A stretch of 64,000 nucleotides of DNA from ZC4RG35 sp036375695 (GTDB lineage Bacteria; Actinomycetota; Acidimicrobiia; Spongiisociales; ZC4RG35), in NCBI GenBank assembly GCA_036375695.1, contig DASVBU010000007.1, positions 1-64,000 of the forward strand. The letters run 5' to 3'. Below are positions 11,640-20,337 of this stretch, one piece after another. Made by a program: the position numbers and the translations under genes. The first letter of the stretch is position 1. Each line of letters starts with the position of its first letter. The notes beneath the pieces are model-generated. The model saw only the letters and a program-made list of their open reading frames with translations, ran no database searches and had not been told where the DNA came from.

Positions 11640-12122
11640 ATGCAACTCAAGGAACAGGCTTCGAAGAAGTGGAAGGTCGTGGCGGCCGTGACGGCGGTGA
11701 CCGCCATCGGTGGCACGGCCCTTGCTGCCACGTCACCGTCGACCGGCACCTCGACTTCGATCGACCTCGACGACCGCACCAGCATCTCATCGCTGTCGGG
11801 CTCATCGAGCAGCTCGTCATCGACCTCGCCGTCGGTCACGAGCCCGTCGTCTTCGACGTCGGCCCCGTCGATCCCGGGTGTCAACTTCGGGAGTCTCGAC
11901 CCGACGCCCACCAACACCCCGTTCGACAGCGTGGATACTGCGACCCCGGACAGCCCGGTCACACCACCCACCCCGGACTCCCCGAACACCCCGGACTCTC
12001 CGAACACACCGGACAGCCCCGACACGCCGGACAGCCCGGACTCTCCGAACACACCGGACAGCCCCGACACGCCGAACACGCCCGACACGCCGGACAGCCC
12101 GGACAGCGCCGACACACCCTGA
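11640..12122 (+). CDS. Secreted Ser/Thr/Pro/Asp-rich repeat protein, paralogue 1
   Basis: A 160-residue protein. The N-terminus (MQLKEQASKKWKVVAAV) followed by TAVTAIGGTALA looks like a Sec signal peptide. Then come a Ser-rich stretch, a short region with LDDRTSIS and PGVNFGSLD, and about 60 residues of low-complexity TPDSP/NTPDSP repeats. No known domain. The shared core motifs (DRTxIS, VxFGxLD) recur in the next gene, so these are tandem duplicates. The repetitive tail would form an extended, unfolded wall- or surface-spanning stalk. ATG has GAAGGAA about 6 nt upstream. Confidence 0.75.
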   Translation: MQLKEQASKKWKVVAAVTAVTAIGGTALAATSPSTGTSTSIDLDDRTSISSLSGSSSSSSSTSPSVTSPSSSTSAPSIPGVNFGSLDPTPTNTPFDSVDTATPDSPVTPPTPDSPNTPDSPNTPDSPDTPDSPDSPNTPDSPDTPNTPDTPDSPDSADTP

Positions 12123-12142
12123 CCAGCAAGACCCCCGGGAAG

Positions 12143-12168
12143 CAGGGCCGTCCTCCGGGACGGCCCTG
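12143..12168 (+). terminator. Hairpin terminator between paralogues
   Basis: Perfect 10-bp stem CAGGGCCGTC / GACGGCCCTG with a 6-nt loop, 20 nt after the first paralogue's stop. No T-run follows, as is often the case in high-GC actinobacteria. Confidence 0.6.
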
Positions 12169-12174
12169 TCCTCC

Positions 12175-12210
12175 ATGAGAGAGCTCTCATCGTCTTCTCA
12201 GGGGATCTCA
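12175..12210 (+). promoter_or_regulatory. Operator-like repeat upstream of second secreted paralogue
   Basis: Inverted repeat ATGAGAG-AG-CTCTCAT (12175-12190) overlaps three TCTCA direct repeats at 12185, 12196 and 12206 (spacing 11 and 10 bp). The arrangement matches 11551-11589 almost exactly, while the intervening bases differ, which points to a conserved protein-binding site. Confidence 0.65.
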
Positions 12211-12255
12211 TCATCCGTCATAACGACACTCGACCACGACAATTGGGGACACAAG

Positions 12256-12612
12256 ATGCAGTTGAAGGACCAGGTCAGGCGGAACTGGAAGGTGGCGGCC
12301 GCCGTTACGGCCGTCTCCGCCATCGGTCTCACGGGTCTGGCGATGGCCGACCCCGGTGACGGGGTGCCCGACCCCGACCCGATAAACCTCCAGGATCGGA
12401 CGCCGATCAGCCGGGTGACTTCGACGACGGTGACGACGATCCCCGCTGTGACGTTCGGGACACTCGACATCGCCACCAGCTCGCCATTCGACGACGACCA
12501 GCCCACGTCGACCACCGGCGTGACGGTGGCCAGCCCGAAGACGCCGCAGACCCCCGAGACCCCACCGACTCCCGATACACCCCGCACGCCGGACACACCG
12601 GACACGCCCTGA
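12256..12612 (+). CDS. Secreted Thr/Pro-rich repeat protein, paralogue 2
   Basis: A 118-residue protein. It begins MQLKDQVRRNWKVAAAV with signal-peptide-like TAVSAIGLTGLAMA, very like the upstream protein. It shares LQDRTPIS and PAVTFGTLD motifs and ends in a shorter TPDTP-type repeat (about 30 residues). The frame is open far upstream through the first paralogue, but ATG at 12256 is chosen because the aligned start of the duplicate matches. No known domain; probably exported and extended. It immediately precedes a two-component system. Confidence 0.72.
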   Translation: MQLKDQVRRNWKVAAAVTAVSAIGLTGLAMADPGDGVPDPDPINLQDRTPISRVTSTTVTTIPAVTFGTLDIATSSPFDDDQPTSTTGVTVASPKTPQTPETPPTPDTPRTPDTPDTP

Positions 12613-12658
12613 TGGACGCCGGCGAATCCTCCCGGCGGGCCTCCACCTAGCCTGACCG

Positions 12659-14067
12659 ATCATCGAGACCCGGGAGCAACGTCGTCGCTTCGGCTCCACC
12701 CGGTGGCGAATCCTCGGGTGGTACGTGGGTCTGCTCGCCTTCGCCCTCGTCACCGCCCTCCTCATCCAGCGCGCCTATCTGGGTGGGGCCGTCCGCAACA
12801 ACGCCGACGAGGCGCTCGACCAGGAGGTCGAAGAGCTGCGACAGATCGCCGCCGGCCCCAACCCCGCCACCGGAGAGGCGTTCGGGGGCGACGTCCAGGC
12901 GATCTTCGAGACCTTCTTCGCCCGATACGCCCCCCTTTCCGGGGAGTTCGTCGTCACATTCGTCGACGGCCGCCCCTACAAGGTGGCGCCGTCACGACCG
13001 GTCCCGACGGAGCTGGTGGACCGATGGGCGACGTTGACGCAGCCCGAGCGGGATGCGGTCAACACCGGGAACGGGCCGCTCCGCTACGTGGCCGTGCCCA
13101 TGTTCGACGAGACCGGAGAGGCCGGTGGCGTGTTCGTCGCCGCGTTCTACATGCAGGAGCGCCAGCAGCCGGTCGACGACACCATCCGGATCACCGCGTT
13201 GGTGCTCGGCTCGATCTTCGTGCTCGCCTCGGTCGTCGCCTGGATCGCGGCCGGCGACGTGCTCCGGCCCGTCCGTCTCGTCACCGACACGGCCCGCAGC
13301 ATCACCCAGTCAGACCTGAGCCGCCGCATCCCGGTGGAGAGCGATGACGAGGTGGGGCGTCTCGCCAGCACCTTCAACGAGATGCTCGACCGGCTCGAGG
13401 AGGCCTTCGCCACCCAGCGGAGGTTCGTCGACGACGCCGGTCACGAGCTGCGCACACCCATAACCGTGATCCGCGGCCAGCTCGAGCTCCTCGGCGACGA
13501 CCCCGAGGAGCGGAGACAGACCATGGAGCTGGTCAACAGCGAGCTCGACCGCATGTCCCGCATGGTCGAGGACCTGCTCATCCTCGCCCGCTCCGAGACC
13601 CCCGACTTCATCGAAGCCCGCCCGATCGACCTTCAGGACTTCATGGACGAGATGACGGTCAAGGCGTCGGGGCTCGCAGGTCGTGAGGTGACCCTGGAGC
13701 GTGCCGATCCGGGAGTGTTCACCGCCGACCGCCAGCGACTCACCCAGGCCGTCACCAACCTGGTGCGCAACTCGGTCGAGCACGGCGGTCGCGACGTCAA
13801 GGTGTCGATCGGAGGCATGCTGGACGGGGCGAGGGTGCGGATCTGGGTCGAGGACGACGGGCCAGGTGTGCCCGACGAGGTCCGGACGCACCTGTTCGAA
13901 CGGTTCTATCGAGGCAACAACCGGCGCTCGGGGACGGGCGCCGGCCTGGGCCTTTCCATCGTGCGTGCCATCGTCGAGGGCCACGGCGGTAGTGTCGACC
14001 TGCAGAGCAGACCGGGACGCACCAAGTTCGAGATCGTGTTGCCCGCCGCCCCATCGGAGGAGGAGCC

Positions 14068-14083
<16 letters not shown>
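12659..14083 (+). CDS. Sensor histidine kinase (HAMP)
   Basis: About 470 residues. N-terminal TM (YVGLLAFALVTALLIQ), extracytoplasmic sensor of about 130 residues, second TM (ITALVLGSIFVLASVVAWIA), HAMP (LRPVRLVTDTARSI), HisKA with the phospho-acceptor His in DDAGHELRTP, and HATPase with N box (VTNLVRNSVEHG), DDGPGVP and GLGLSIV. The first canonical start is GTG at 12725, but the frame is open back to 12656, and that stretch encodes RWRILGWYVG, the usual pre-TM segment. A TAGCCT -10 box at 12648-12653 would start the mRNA at about the AUC codons at 12659/12662, so an unusual AUC start is possible. The 3' end overlaps the regulator gene by 16 nt. Confidence 0.88.
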
Positions 14084-14733
<650 letters not shown>

Positions 14734-14752
14734 TCACCGCTACGGTCGGGGC

Positions 14753-16423
14753 ATGACTCTCTCCGACCTCGCCGACCGCCACTGGGCCACCAGATGCGAG
14801 TTCTCTCCCACCATTGCCACCGTCTATGGGGTCCACGACTTCGACGACCGGTTGCGGCGTTTCGACGACGAGTGGCTGGGCGACATGGAGAGACGGTTCT
14901 CGGACATCGCAGACTCGGCGCGGGCCCTCGATACTGAGGGCCTCACGACCCAGGAGCGGATCACCCGCGAGCTGCTGATCTACGAGGCATCGACCTTCGC
15001 CGAGGAGATCCGCACCAAATACCTGGTGGCGCCGATCGACCCGTTCATCGGGCCCCACACCCGGATCCTGGGCGACAGCCGTCAGAACACGGTCGCCGAC
15101 CGGGAACAGGCAGACATGCTCCTACGCCGGTACGAGCGGATCCCGGAGTACCTGGACGGGGCCTTGGGGTACCACCGGCAGAACGTCGCGCGGGGCATGA
15201 CCCCGGCTCGGGCCCCGGTGGAACGGGTCCTCGCCCAGCTCGACGCCTATGTGGACTCACCGCTGGACAGCGACCCGTTCCTCGTCCTCAAGGTGCCGGG
15301 CGACGGGGCCGACTGGCGCGACAAGGCGGAGCGCCTGGTCACCGAGGTGATCCGTCCCGCGGTGGCGGCCTATGCAGACGGCATCAGGGCGCACGTCCTC
15401 CCCCACGCCCGTGGCGACGACCGCTGCGGGCTGGTGTGGATGGAGGGCGGCGAGGAGATCTATGCCGCACTGCTCCGCAAGTACACCCAGCTCGACATCA
15501 CGCCGCAGCAGATCCACGACACCGGCCAGGAGTGGGCGACTGAGATCAACGCCGCGGAGTGGGTGGAGATCGGCAGTGACGCTTTCGGGGCGACCACCAA
15601 GGACGAGGTGTTCGCCCGACTCCACGGTGACCCCGACCTGAAGTTCCGATCCGAGGTGGAGATGCTGGAGCACGGCCGGGCGGCCGTGGCTCGTGCCTGG
15701 GACGCGGTGGACGACTGGTTCGGCGCTCGACCCGATACGCCTTGCGACGTGGTCCCGGTGCCGCCGGCGCAGGCGCCGGCCATGCCGCCGGCGTACTACC
15801 TGATGCCGCCGATGGACCGCTCCCGACCCGGCACCTACTTCCTCAACACCTACCGACCCGAGGAGCGCGACCGGTTCGAGTACGAGTCGATCCACTTCCA
15901 CGAGGCGGTGCCGGGCCATCACTTCGACCGGTCACTGGCCGCGGAGCTGGAGGGCATCCCCACGTTCCGCCGGTACGCCCAGGTGTACGCCCACACCGAG
16001 GGTTGGGGGCTCTACTCGGAGCGTCTCGCCGACGAGATGGGCTTGTACAGCTCGGCGGTGGACCGGCTGGGGATGGTGAGCGCCGACGCCTGGCGGGCAG
16101 GTCGGCTCGTCACCGACACCGGGATGCACGCCCTGGGTTGGAGTCGGCAGCAGGCGATCGAGTTCCTCGAGGAGTGGACGCCGATCGGCCGGCTCACCAT
16201 CGAGCAGGAGGTGGACCGGTACATCGGGATGGCCGGCCAGGCGGTCGCCTACAAGATCGGCCAGCTCGAGATCATGCGGCTCCGTCGCCACGCCGAGGCC
16301 GAGCTGGGCGACCGGTTCGACATCAAGGGCTTCCACGACCAGATGCTGGTCAACGGCGCCATGCCACTGCCGCTGCTGTCCACCGCCGTCGAGGAGTGGA
16401 TCGCTGAGTCGCGTCAGGCCTGA
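14753..16423 (+). CDS. DUF885 family protein (putative metallopeptidase)
   Basis: A 556-residue cytoplasmic protein. The family signature HFHEAVPGHHF is present near residue 385, followed by a downstream region with HTEGWGLYSERLADEMG, so the HExxH-like zinc site and a distal Glu are intact. DUF885 proteins are thought to be zinc peptidases; substrates are mostly unknown. No signal peptide. A TACGGT -10 box (14741-14746) lies exactly 6 nt before ATG, so it can be transcribed independently of the two-component system as a leaderless mRNA. The 3' end overlaps the convergent gene by 10 bp. Confidence 0.85.
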   Translation: MTLSDLADRHWATRCEFSPTIATVYGVHDFDDRLRRFDDEWLGDMERRFSDIADSARALDTEGLTTQERITRELLIYEASTFAEEIRTKYLVAPIDPFIGPHTRILGDSRQNTVADREQADMLLRRYERIPEYLDGALGYHRQNVARGMTPARAPVERVLAQLDAYVDSPLDSDPFLVLKVPGDGADWRDKAERLVTEVIRPAVAAYADGIRAHVLPHARGDDRCGLVWMEGGEEIYAALLRKYTQLDITPQQIHDTGQEWATEINAAEWVEIGSDAFGATTKDEVFARLHGDPDLKFRSEVEMLEHGRAAVARAWDAVDDWFGARPDTPCDVVPVPPAQAPAMPPAYYLMPPMDRSRPGTYFLNTYRPEERDRFEYESIHFHEAVPGHHFDRSLAAELEGIPTFRRYAQVYAHTEGWGLYSERLADEMGLYSSAVDRLGMVSADAWRAGRLVTDTGMHALGWSRQQAIEFLEEWTPIGRLTIEQEVDRYIGMAGQAVAYKIGQLEIMRLRRHAEAELGDRFDIKGFHDQMLVNGAMPLPLLSTAVEEWIAESRQA

Positions 16424-16923
16424 TCCGGCCTGTCCGGCACGATTCGCCTGCGTGCCCGAAGACCCAACACCACCCACACCGCCACGGCGGCTGCTGCGAC
16501 TGCGAGTCCGATCCCGGCCATGAGGCGATCGTTCCCGCTGATCTGCCCACCGTCGGCGATCCAGTTCCCGGAGACGAACGCGAAGAGACCGATTCCGAAG
16601 GGCAGGCCAAGTGCACCGGGGCCCCCTGTCAAGGCGAGCAGGAGAAAGGCGAGACCGGCGGAGATCATGGCCCCGACCGAGCGGGATGCCGGCCCGGCGA
16701 CGACGAGGACCCACCAGAGCACCCACGACCCGAAGGCAATCCACAGTGCGACCCGGAACCGGAAGGAAATGGTTCGCCTGCCGAGCAGGACGGTGAGGAG
16801 CACGGCGAGGATCATCACCACCCCGCCCACCGAGAGGGCGGCCAGGTAGGAGTAGAACCACAGGAGCCCGCAAATGGCCCAGGCGATGAAGGCGTCGATC
16901 GACGAGTCACGCTTGGTAGCCAT
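16414..16923 (-). CDS. Small polytopic membrane protein
   Basis: A 169-residue protein with about six hydrophobic segments and a basic C-terminal tail (LRARRRIVPDRP). No family recognised. Its ATG overlaps the stop of a 29-codon upstream gene as ATGA, so its translation probably depends on that short gene. It has no visible promoter of its own. Confidence 0.6.
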   Translation of the reverse strand: MATKRDSSIDAFIAWAICGLLWFYSYLAALSVGGVVMILAVLLTVLLGRRTISFRFRVALWIAFGSWVLWWVLVVAGPASRSVGAMISAGLAFLLLALTGGPGALGLPFGIGLFAFVSGNWIADGGQISGNDRLMAGIGLAVAAAAVAVWVVLGLRARRRIVPDRPDQA

Positions 16924-17012
16924 CAGGACACCAGGGATTCGAGACGACGGATCTCGGCTTCCAGTTCTTTCGAGCCCGCGGCCGCAGCGACGGCGTTCTC
17001 GACCTCGCTCAT
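16923..17012 (-). CDS. 29-residue leader or small protein
   Basis: A very short gene, MSEVENAVAAAAG... ending EIRRLESLVS, acidic and helical. Support comes from context: a near-consensus promoter (TTGACT, 17-bp spacer, GACAAT) ends exactly 6 nt before its ATG, and its stop overlaps the next ATG as ATGA. It is probably a translational leader for the membrane protein, or a coiled-coil small protein in its own right. Confidence 0.6.
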   Translation of the reverse strand: MSEVENAVAAAAGSKELEAEIRRLESLVS

Positions 17013-17018
17013 GTTTCG

Positions 17019-17047
17019 ATTGTCCGAATGAGCGGAAGAGAAGTCAA
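17019..17047 (-). promoter_or_regulatory. Sigma70-type promoter, leaderless
   Basis: On the minus strand TTGACT (-35, 17047-17042), a 17-bp spacer and GACAAT (-10, 17024-17019), followed by 6 nt and ATG at 17012. This is one of the best promoters in the window. Confidence 0.7.
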
Positions 17048-17102
17048 TGGTTGACGATGAAATAGCGGTGCCGTCGTTGGAGACCGGCACCGAATCACGG
17101 AG

Positions 17103-17193
17103 CGGAGAGGGAGGGATTTGAACCCTCGAAGGGGCTGTATCACCCCTTACTCGCTTAGCAGGCGAGCGCCTTCGACCTCTCGGCCACCTCTCC
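17103..17193 (-). tRNA. tRNA-Ser(GCT)
   Basis: Class II tRNA with long variable arm. Acceptor GGAGAGG / CCTCTCC, anticodon stem CTCGC/GCGAG with loop CTGCTAA (anticodon GCT, reads AGC/AGU). CCA not encoded. Confidence 0.95.
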
Positions 17194-17229
17194 GGGCCCA
17201 CATAGCGTACGTGAAAGCCGGCCTCACCC

Positions 17230-17850
17230 CTACTCCGTCGCAGCACGACTGCTGGAGTCGTCTGCCGATCGTCCAGTGACCAGCAGCGCGACCGCGATCA
17301 CGGCCGGCATCACCACGTGCGCCACCGGGAAGTACATGTCGTTGGGGGTGAGAACGAGCAGGCCTACGAGCAGCCCGAGGTTGAAGACGACAACGATCCA
17401 GCCAACCGCCCTCATCCAGCGGATCAGGCCCCATCCGACGCCCGCCTGACCGAGGCAGGCCAGGATCACATAGCCCGCGGTCAGGGAGCGGGCCTGGAGG
17501 ATCCGCCAGCCGGCGGCAGAGGCCGCCTCCACGGTGAAGATCAGGAATGCGCCCACCAGGAAGATCAAGGCACCCACCCTCGCGGTCATCTCACCGGAAA
17601 CCATGGAGAGCATCCACAACCCGATCGCAGTGACGATCGCCGAGGCGCCGAAGAGGCTGCGCTCGATGTCGTAGAGCATCGAGGGGGAGGCAACCTCGGG
17701 GCAAGGGCCCAAGCGCAACCCGATCGGGTCACGACAGCCGAAGAGATAGAGGGCGACGGCCATGACCGCGACTCCCACCAGCAGGAAGACGACCGCAGAG
17801 CCAGGAGACGGTCTCGTCCGCCGCCCATCGGATGCCTGTGGCGCGGTCAT
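17230..17850 (-). CDS. Six-TM membrane protein, unknown
   Basis: A 206-residue protein with six clear hydrophobic segments and a Cys-containing loop (FGCRDPIGLRLGPCPE) after TM1. No family recognised. The frame is open into the upstream tRNA-Ser, but ATG at 17850 has GGAAGG 9 nt before it and is chosen. It lies between two tRNA-Ser genes on the same strand. Confidence 0.65.
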   Translation of the reverse strand: MTAPQASDGRRTRPSPGSAVVFLLVGVAVMAVALYLFGCRDPIGLRLGPCPEVASPSMLYDIERSLFGASAIVTAIGLWMLSMVSGEMTARVGALIFLVGAFLIFTVEAASAAGWRILQARSLTAGYVILACLGQAGVGWGLIRWMRAVGWIVVVFNLGLLVGLLVLTPNDMYFPVAHVVMPAVIAVALLVTGRSADDSSSRAATE

Positions 17851-17887
17851 GACACGGCCTTCCTTTCGAAGTGCTCGAAGCCGTGAG

Positions 17888-17974
17888 CGGAGGGGGTGGG
17901 ATTTGAACCCACGAGACCCGTGAGGGCCCAACGGTTTTCAAGACCGTCTCCTTCGACCGCTCGGACACCCCTCC
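17888..17974 (-). tRNA. tRNA-Ser(TGA)
   Basis: Class II tRNA. Acceptor GGAGGGG / CCCCTCC, anticodon stem ACGGT/ACCGT with loop CTTGAAA (anticodon TGA), long variable arm, T arm with GTTCAAATC. CCA not encoded. Confidence 0.95.
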
Positions 17975-18020
17975 AGGTAATCCAACGCCGCAGACGCTAG
18001 AAGGCATCCCGGAGAAAGGC

Positions 18021-18052
18021 GGAAACCCCCGGAACACATTCCGGGGGTTTCC
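18021..18052. terminator. Strong bidirectional hairpin
   Basis: A perfect 14-bp stem (GGAAACCCCCGGAA / TTCCGGGGGTTTCC) with a CACA loop, 17 bp beyond the stop of the small secreted protein and upstream of tRNA-Ser(TGA). It lacks a clean T-run but is the only strong stem here, so it most likely terminates the minus-strand gene. Confidence 0.7.
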
Positions 18053-18068
18053 GCGGAGCGCTATTGGT

Positions 18069-18434
18069 TTAGGGCTGCTTCTTCGGATTCCCGAACGGAG
18101 CCCGATTCGGGTTACAGGAGTCGCCGGGAGCCTCACCAAGAATCGCCTTGGCAGTCTTCACGTCCACTTCCGCGCCATGCATGATCGCCACCATGAATCG
18201 TCCGTAGGACTGAACCTGCGTCGGCTCCTCTTCGGAGATCTCATCGTTCAACCCCGAGAAGGAGCAGATCGAGGCAGCGCCTGTTCCGCCGAAGAACCCG
18301 GCGATTGGCGTTTCCCCTCCGGTGGCGCCGCCCGGTCCGGGTGGGCCTTTCACCTCACCGGCCCAAGCAGCCGGAGCCAGAGCCATCACCAGAGCCACCA
18401 ACGCACCCAGCAGGGCAACTCGTTGTCTTGACAT
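18069..18434 (-). CDS. Small secreted protein, unknown
   Basis: A 121-residue protein with a clear Sec signal peptide (MSRQRVALLGALVALV, cleavage after PAAWA). The mature part starts with a Gly/Pro-rich stretch (EVKGPPGPGGATGG), has two Cys (SICSFSG and GDSCNPN) that may form a disulfide, and ends PFGNPKKQP. No known domain. ATG 18434 has GGGAGG 4-5 nt upstream; an in-frame ATG at 18446 is less likely. A strong hairpin lies just downstream. Confidence 0.7.
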   Translation of the reverse strand: MSRQRVALLGALVALVMALAPAAWAGEVKGPPGPGGATGGETPIAGFFGGTGAASICSFSGLNDEISEEEPTQVQSYGRFMVAIMHGAEVDVKTAKAILGEAPGDSCNPNRAPFGNPKKQP

Positions 18435-18604
18435 GATCCCTCCCATCGGATCCCACCGCCGGTATGACGGATCGCGAGAAACTACATGTCCAGCGGGGGG
18501 CTTGCGGCCATAATGAACTGGAGATTTCGGCGGTCTGATCAAATGTTTCAGTAGGCCACTTCTTGGTGGATCTGGGTTTCGCTGGGCTTCGTTAGCCTTT
18601 CGAA

Positions 18605-19348
18605 ATGGAACTCTTCGATCGTGAAGAGACATTCGGCGACGACTACCTCTACTTCTACGCCCAGTTCCTCGACGACGACCGCAACGCCGCCGACGCGGCG
18701 AGAATCGTCGAGGTTCTCGGCCTGACCCCAGGCAACCGCGTCCTGGACGCTCCGTGTGGGCACGGAAGGGTTTCCAATCTCCTTGCCGCTCACGGCTTGG
18801 AGGTGACGGGCATAGACGCCACCCCGGAGTTCATCGAACTCGCAATCGCCGACGCTGCTCGACGAGGGGTCGAGGTGGACTATGGGGTCGGCGACCTGCG
18901 CGACCTGGGTGTCGACGGGCCGTTCGACGCCGTGGTGTGCTGGTTCACCTCCTTCGGCTACTTCGACGACGCGGGCAACAACGCCGTACTCGGGGAGTTC
19001 GCTCGCGTTCTGAAACCGGGCGGGAAGTTGGTGATCGACACGCTGCATCATGACGGCTTCGTCCGCCGGTTCGTGCCAGCTCCGTTCTCCTCGACCAGCT
19101 CCAGAGGCGACGACGTGATGATCGACACCACTGAGTTCGATCCGATCACCGGTAGAGCTAGGACCGATCGTGTGGTGCATCGAGGTGGCGAGGTGAGGAG
19201 GAGCCAGCACACCGTGCGACTCCCCACCATCCCCGAATTCAAGGAATGGCTTGCTTCGGCCGGTTTCGCGGACGTCGTGTTCTACGGCCGGGACCAAGCC
19301 ACGCCCACCATCGACGACATGCGAGTCCTTGTAGTGGCGACGAGGTGA
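18605..19348 (+). CDS. Class I SAM-dependent methyltransferase
   Basis: A 247-residue protein. Motif I VLDAPCGHGRVS and the acidic strand-2 end VTGIDATPEF mark SAM binding; VCWFTSFGYF and LKPGGKLVIDTL are motifs II/III. The substrate is not predictable. A TAGCCT -10 box (18593-18598) lies exactly 6 nt before ATG, giving a leaderless transcript. The stop overlaps a possible GTG start of the next gene, so the two form a small operon. Confidence 0.85.
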   Translation: MELFDREETFGDDYLYFYAQFLDDDRNAADAARIVEVLGLTPGNRVLDAPCGHGRVSNLLAAHGLEVTGIDATPEFIELAIADAARRGVEVDYGVGDLRDLGVDGPFDAVVCWFTSFGYFDDAGNNAVLGEFARVLKPGGKLVIDTLHHDGFVRRFVPAPFSSTSSRGDDVMIDTTEFDPITGRARTDRVVHRGGEVRRSQHTVRLPTIPEFKEWLASAGFADVVFYGRDQATPTIDDMRVLVVATR

Positions 19349-19371
19349 CCGACTCCACATCAGGGGTTCGA

Positions 19372-19920
19372 ATGGAAGCCTGGCCAACTCTCATCACGGA
19401 TCGCCTCGTGTTGCGTCCGCTGGCGATCGAGGACTTGGACGATCTTGCGAAGTTGCACGCTCAGGAATCGTTTTGGCACTACCCCTACGGTCGTGGCTGG
19501 TCGAGAAGCGAGACCGAATCATTCCTCGCCCGCACCGTGGAGAGCTATCGCGATCCAGGGATAGGGGTGTCCGCGGTTGTGGTGGCCGAAACCGAGCAGC
19601 TAGCCGGATGGGCCGGCCTGTCGGTTCCGGCATTCCTCCCAGAGATCCTTCCGGCGGTCGAGGTCGGATGGAGGCTAGGCGAGCAGCACCGTGGTATTGG
19701 ATTCGCTACGGAGGCCGGGCAAGCTTGGGTCCGCTTCGGATTCGAGACACTTGGACTAGATGCGATCGTCAGCATCTGCCAGCCCGAGAACAGCGAGTCG
19801 AAGGCGGTCATGGAGCGCCTCGGGTTCTCCCTCGCACGCGAGACCATCCATCCGGTGCGTGGAGTTCAATTGCAGGTCATGTCCCTCACCCGGAACGCTT
19901 GGCGCCTGAGCAATGGGTGA
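19372..19920 (+). CDS. GNAT acetyltransferase (RimJ/RimL type)
   Basis: A 182-residue protein. It starts with TLITDRLVLRPL, the standard opening of ribosomal-protein-type GNATs, then VEVGWRLGEQHRGIGFATEA, the acetyl-CoA pyrophosphate loop region, and ENSESKAVMERLGF near the end. It likely acetylates an N-terminal or side-chain amine; the substrate is unknown. ATG 19372 has AGGGG 6 nt upstream. An in-frame GTG at 19345 overlaps the methyltransferase stop (GTGA) and is an alternative start. Confidence 0.82.
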   Translation: MEAWPTLITDRLVLRPLAIEDLDDLAKLHAQESFWHYPYGRGWSRSETESFLARTVESYRDPGIGVSAVVVAETEQLAGWAGLSVPAFLPEILPAVEVGWRLGEQHRGIGFATEAGQAWVRFGFETLGLDAIVSICQPENSESKAVMERLGFSLARETIHPVRGVQLQVMSLTRNAWRLSNG

Positions 19921-19931
19921 CATTGGCTTGG

Positions 19932-20022
19932 CGGAGGGGGTGGGATTCGAACCCACGAGGAGGCGATAACCCCCTACGGCATTTCGAGTGCCGCGCACTA
20001 GACCGGACTATGCGACCCCTCC
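19932..20022 (-). tRNA. tRNA-Ser(CGA)
   Basis: Class II tRNA. Acceptor GGAGGGG / CCCCTCC, anticodon stem CGGCA/TGCCG with loop CTCGAAA (anticodon CGA), long variable arm. Very similar to the neighbouring tRNA-Ser(GGA), indicating duplication. Confidence 0.95.
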
Positions 20023-20045
20023 AACATGCCGACCTTCGGTCGGCT

Positions 20046-20115
20046 GTACCCAGTACCGAGTACTTGGTACGAGGATTCAATTGTTCTACGTACCGAGTAC
20101 CAGGTACTGAGGTAC
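20046..20115. repeat. Heptad GTAC inverted-repeat element, copy A
   Basis: GTAC recurs every 7 bp in two blocks: at 20046, 20053, 20060, 20067, then 20090, 20097, 20104, 20112. The blocks face each other around an AT-rich centre (ATTCAATTGTTC). Unit is roughly AGTACCG. It lies between tRNA-Ser(CGA) and tRNA-Ser(GGA). Confidence 0.75.
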
Positions 20116-20139
20116 CGCACCAGCGAAGCTGGTGCACCG

Positions 20140-20230
20140 CGGAGGGAGAGGGATTTGAACCCTCGAGGGGGCGCAAACCCCCAACGGCATTTCCAGTGCC
20201 GCGCACTAGACCGGACTATGCGATCCCTCC
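20140..20230 (-). tRNA. tRNA-Ser(GGA)
   Basis: Class II tRNA. Acceptor GGAGGGA / TCCCTCC, anticodon stem CGGCA/TGCCG with loop CTGGAAA (anticodon GGA), long variable arm. It completes the full serine set (GCT, TGA, CGA, GGA) within 3.2 kb. Confidence 0.95.
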
Positions 20231-20235
20231 AAAGT

Positions 20236-20294
20236 CGTATCCCGCACCCGTGGCCCGACCTGAACCGGCGACCGGAGTACGGGGTACGAGACAC
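20236..20294. repeat. Degenerate heptad GTAC element, copy C
   Basis: GTAT/GCAC at 20236/20243 and GTAC at 20277/20284 keep 7-bp spacing, and the two halves are roughly inverted. It flanks tRNA-Ser(GGA) on the opposite side from copy A and lies just before tadA. Confidence 0.45.
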
Positions 20295-20337
20295 GAAGCC
20301 GAGCTCGGCTCGGCGACCTAAAGGATAATGCCCACCG

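Noticed and set aside
11940..12120. CRISPR-like repeats in the secreted protein gene
   Set aside because: The short repeats are codon repeats for TPDSP/NTPDSP within a coding frame, with no spacers.
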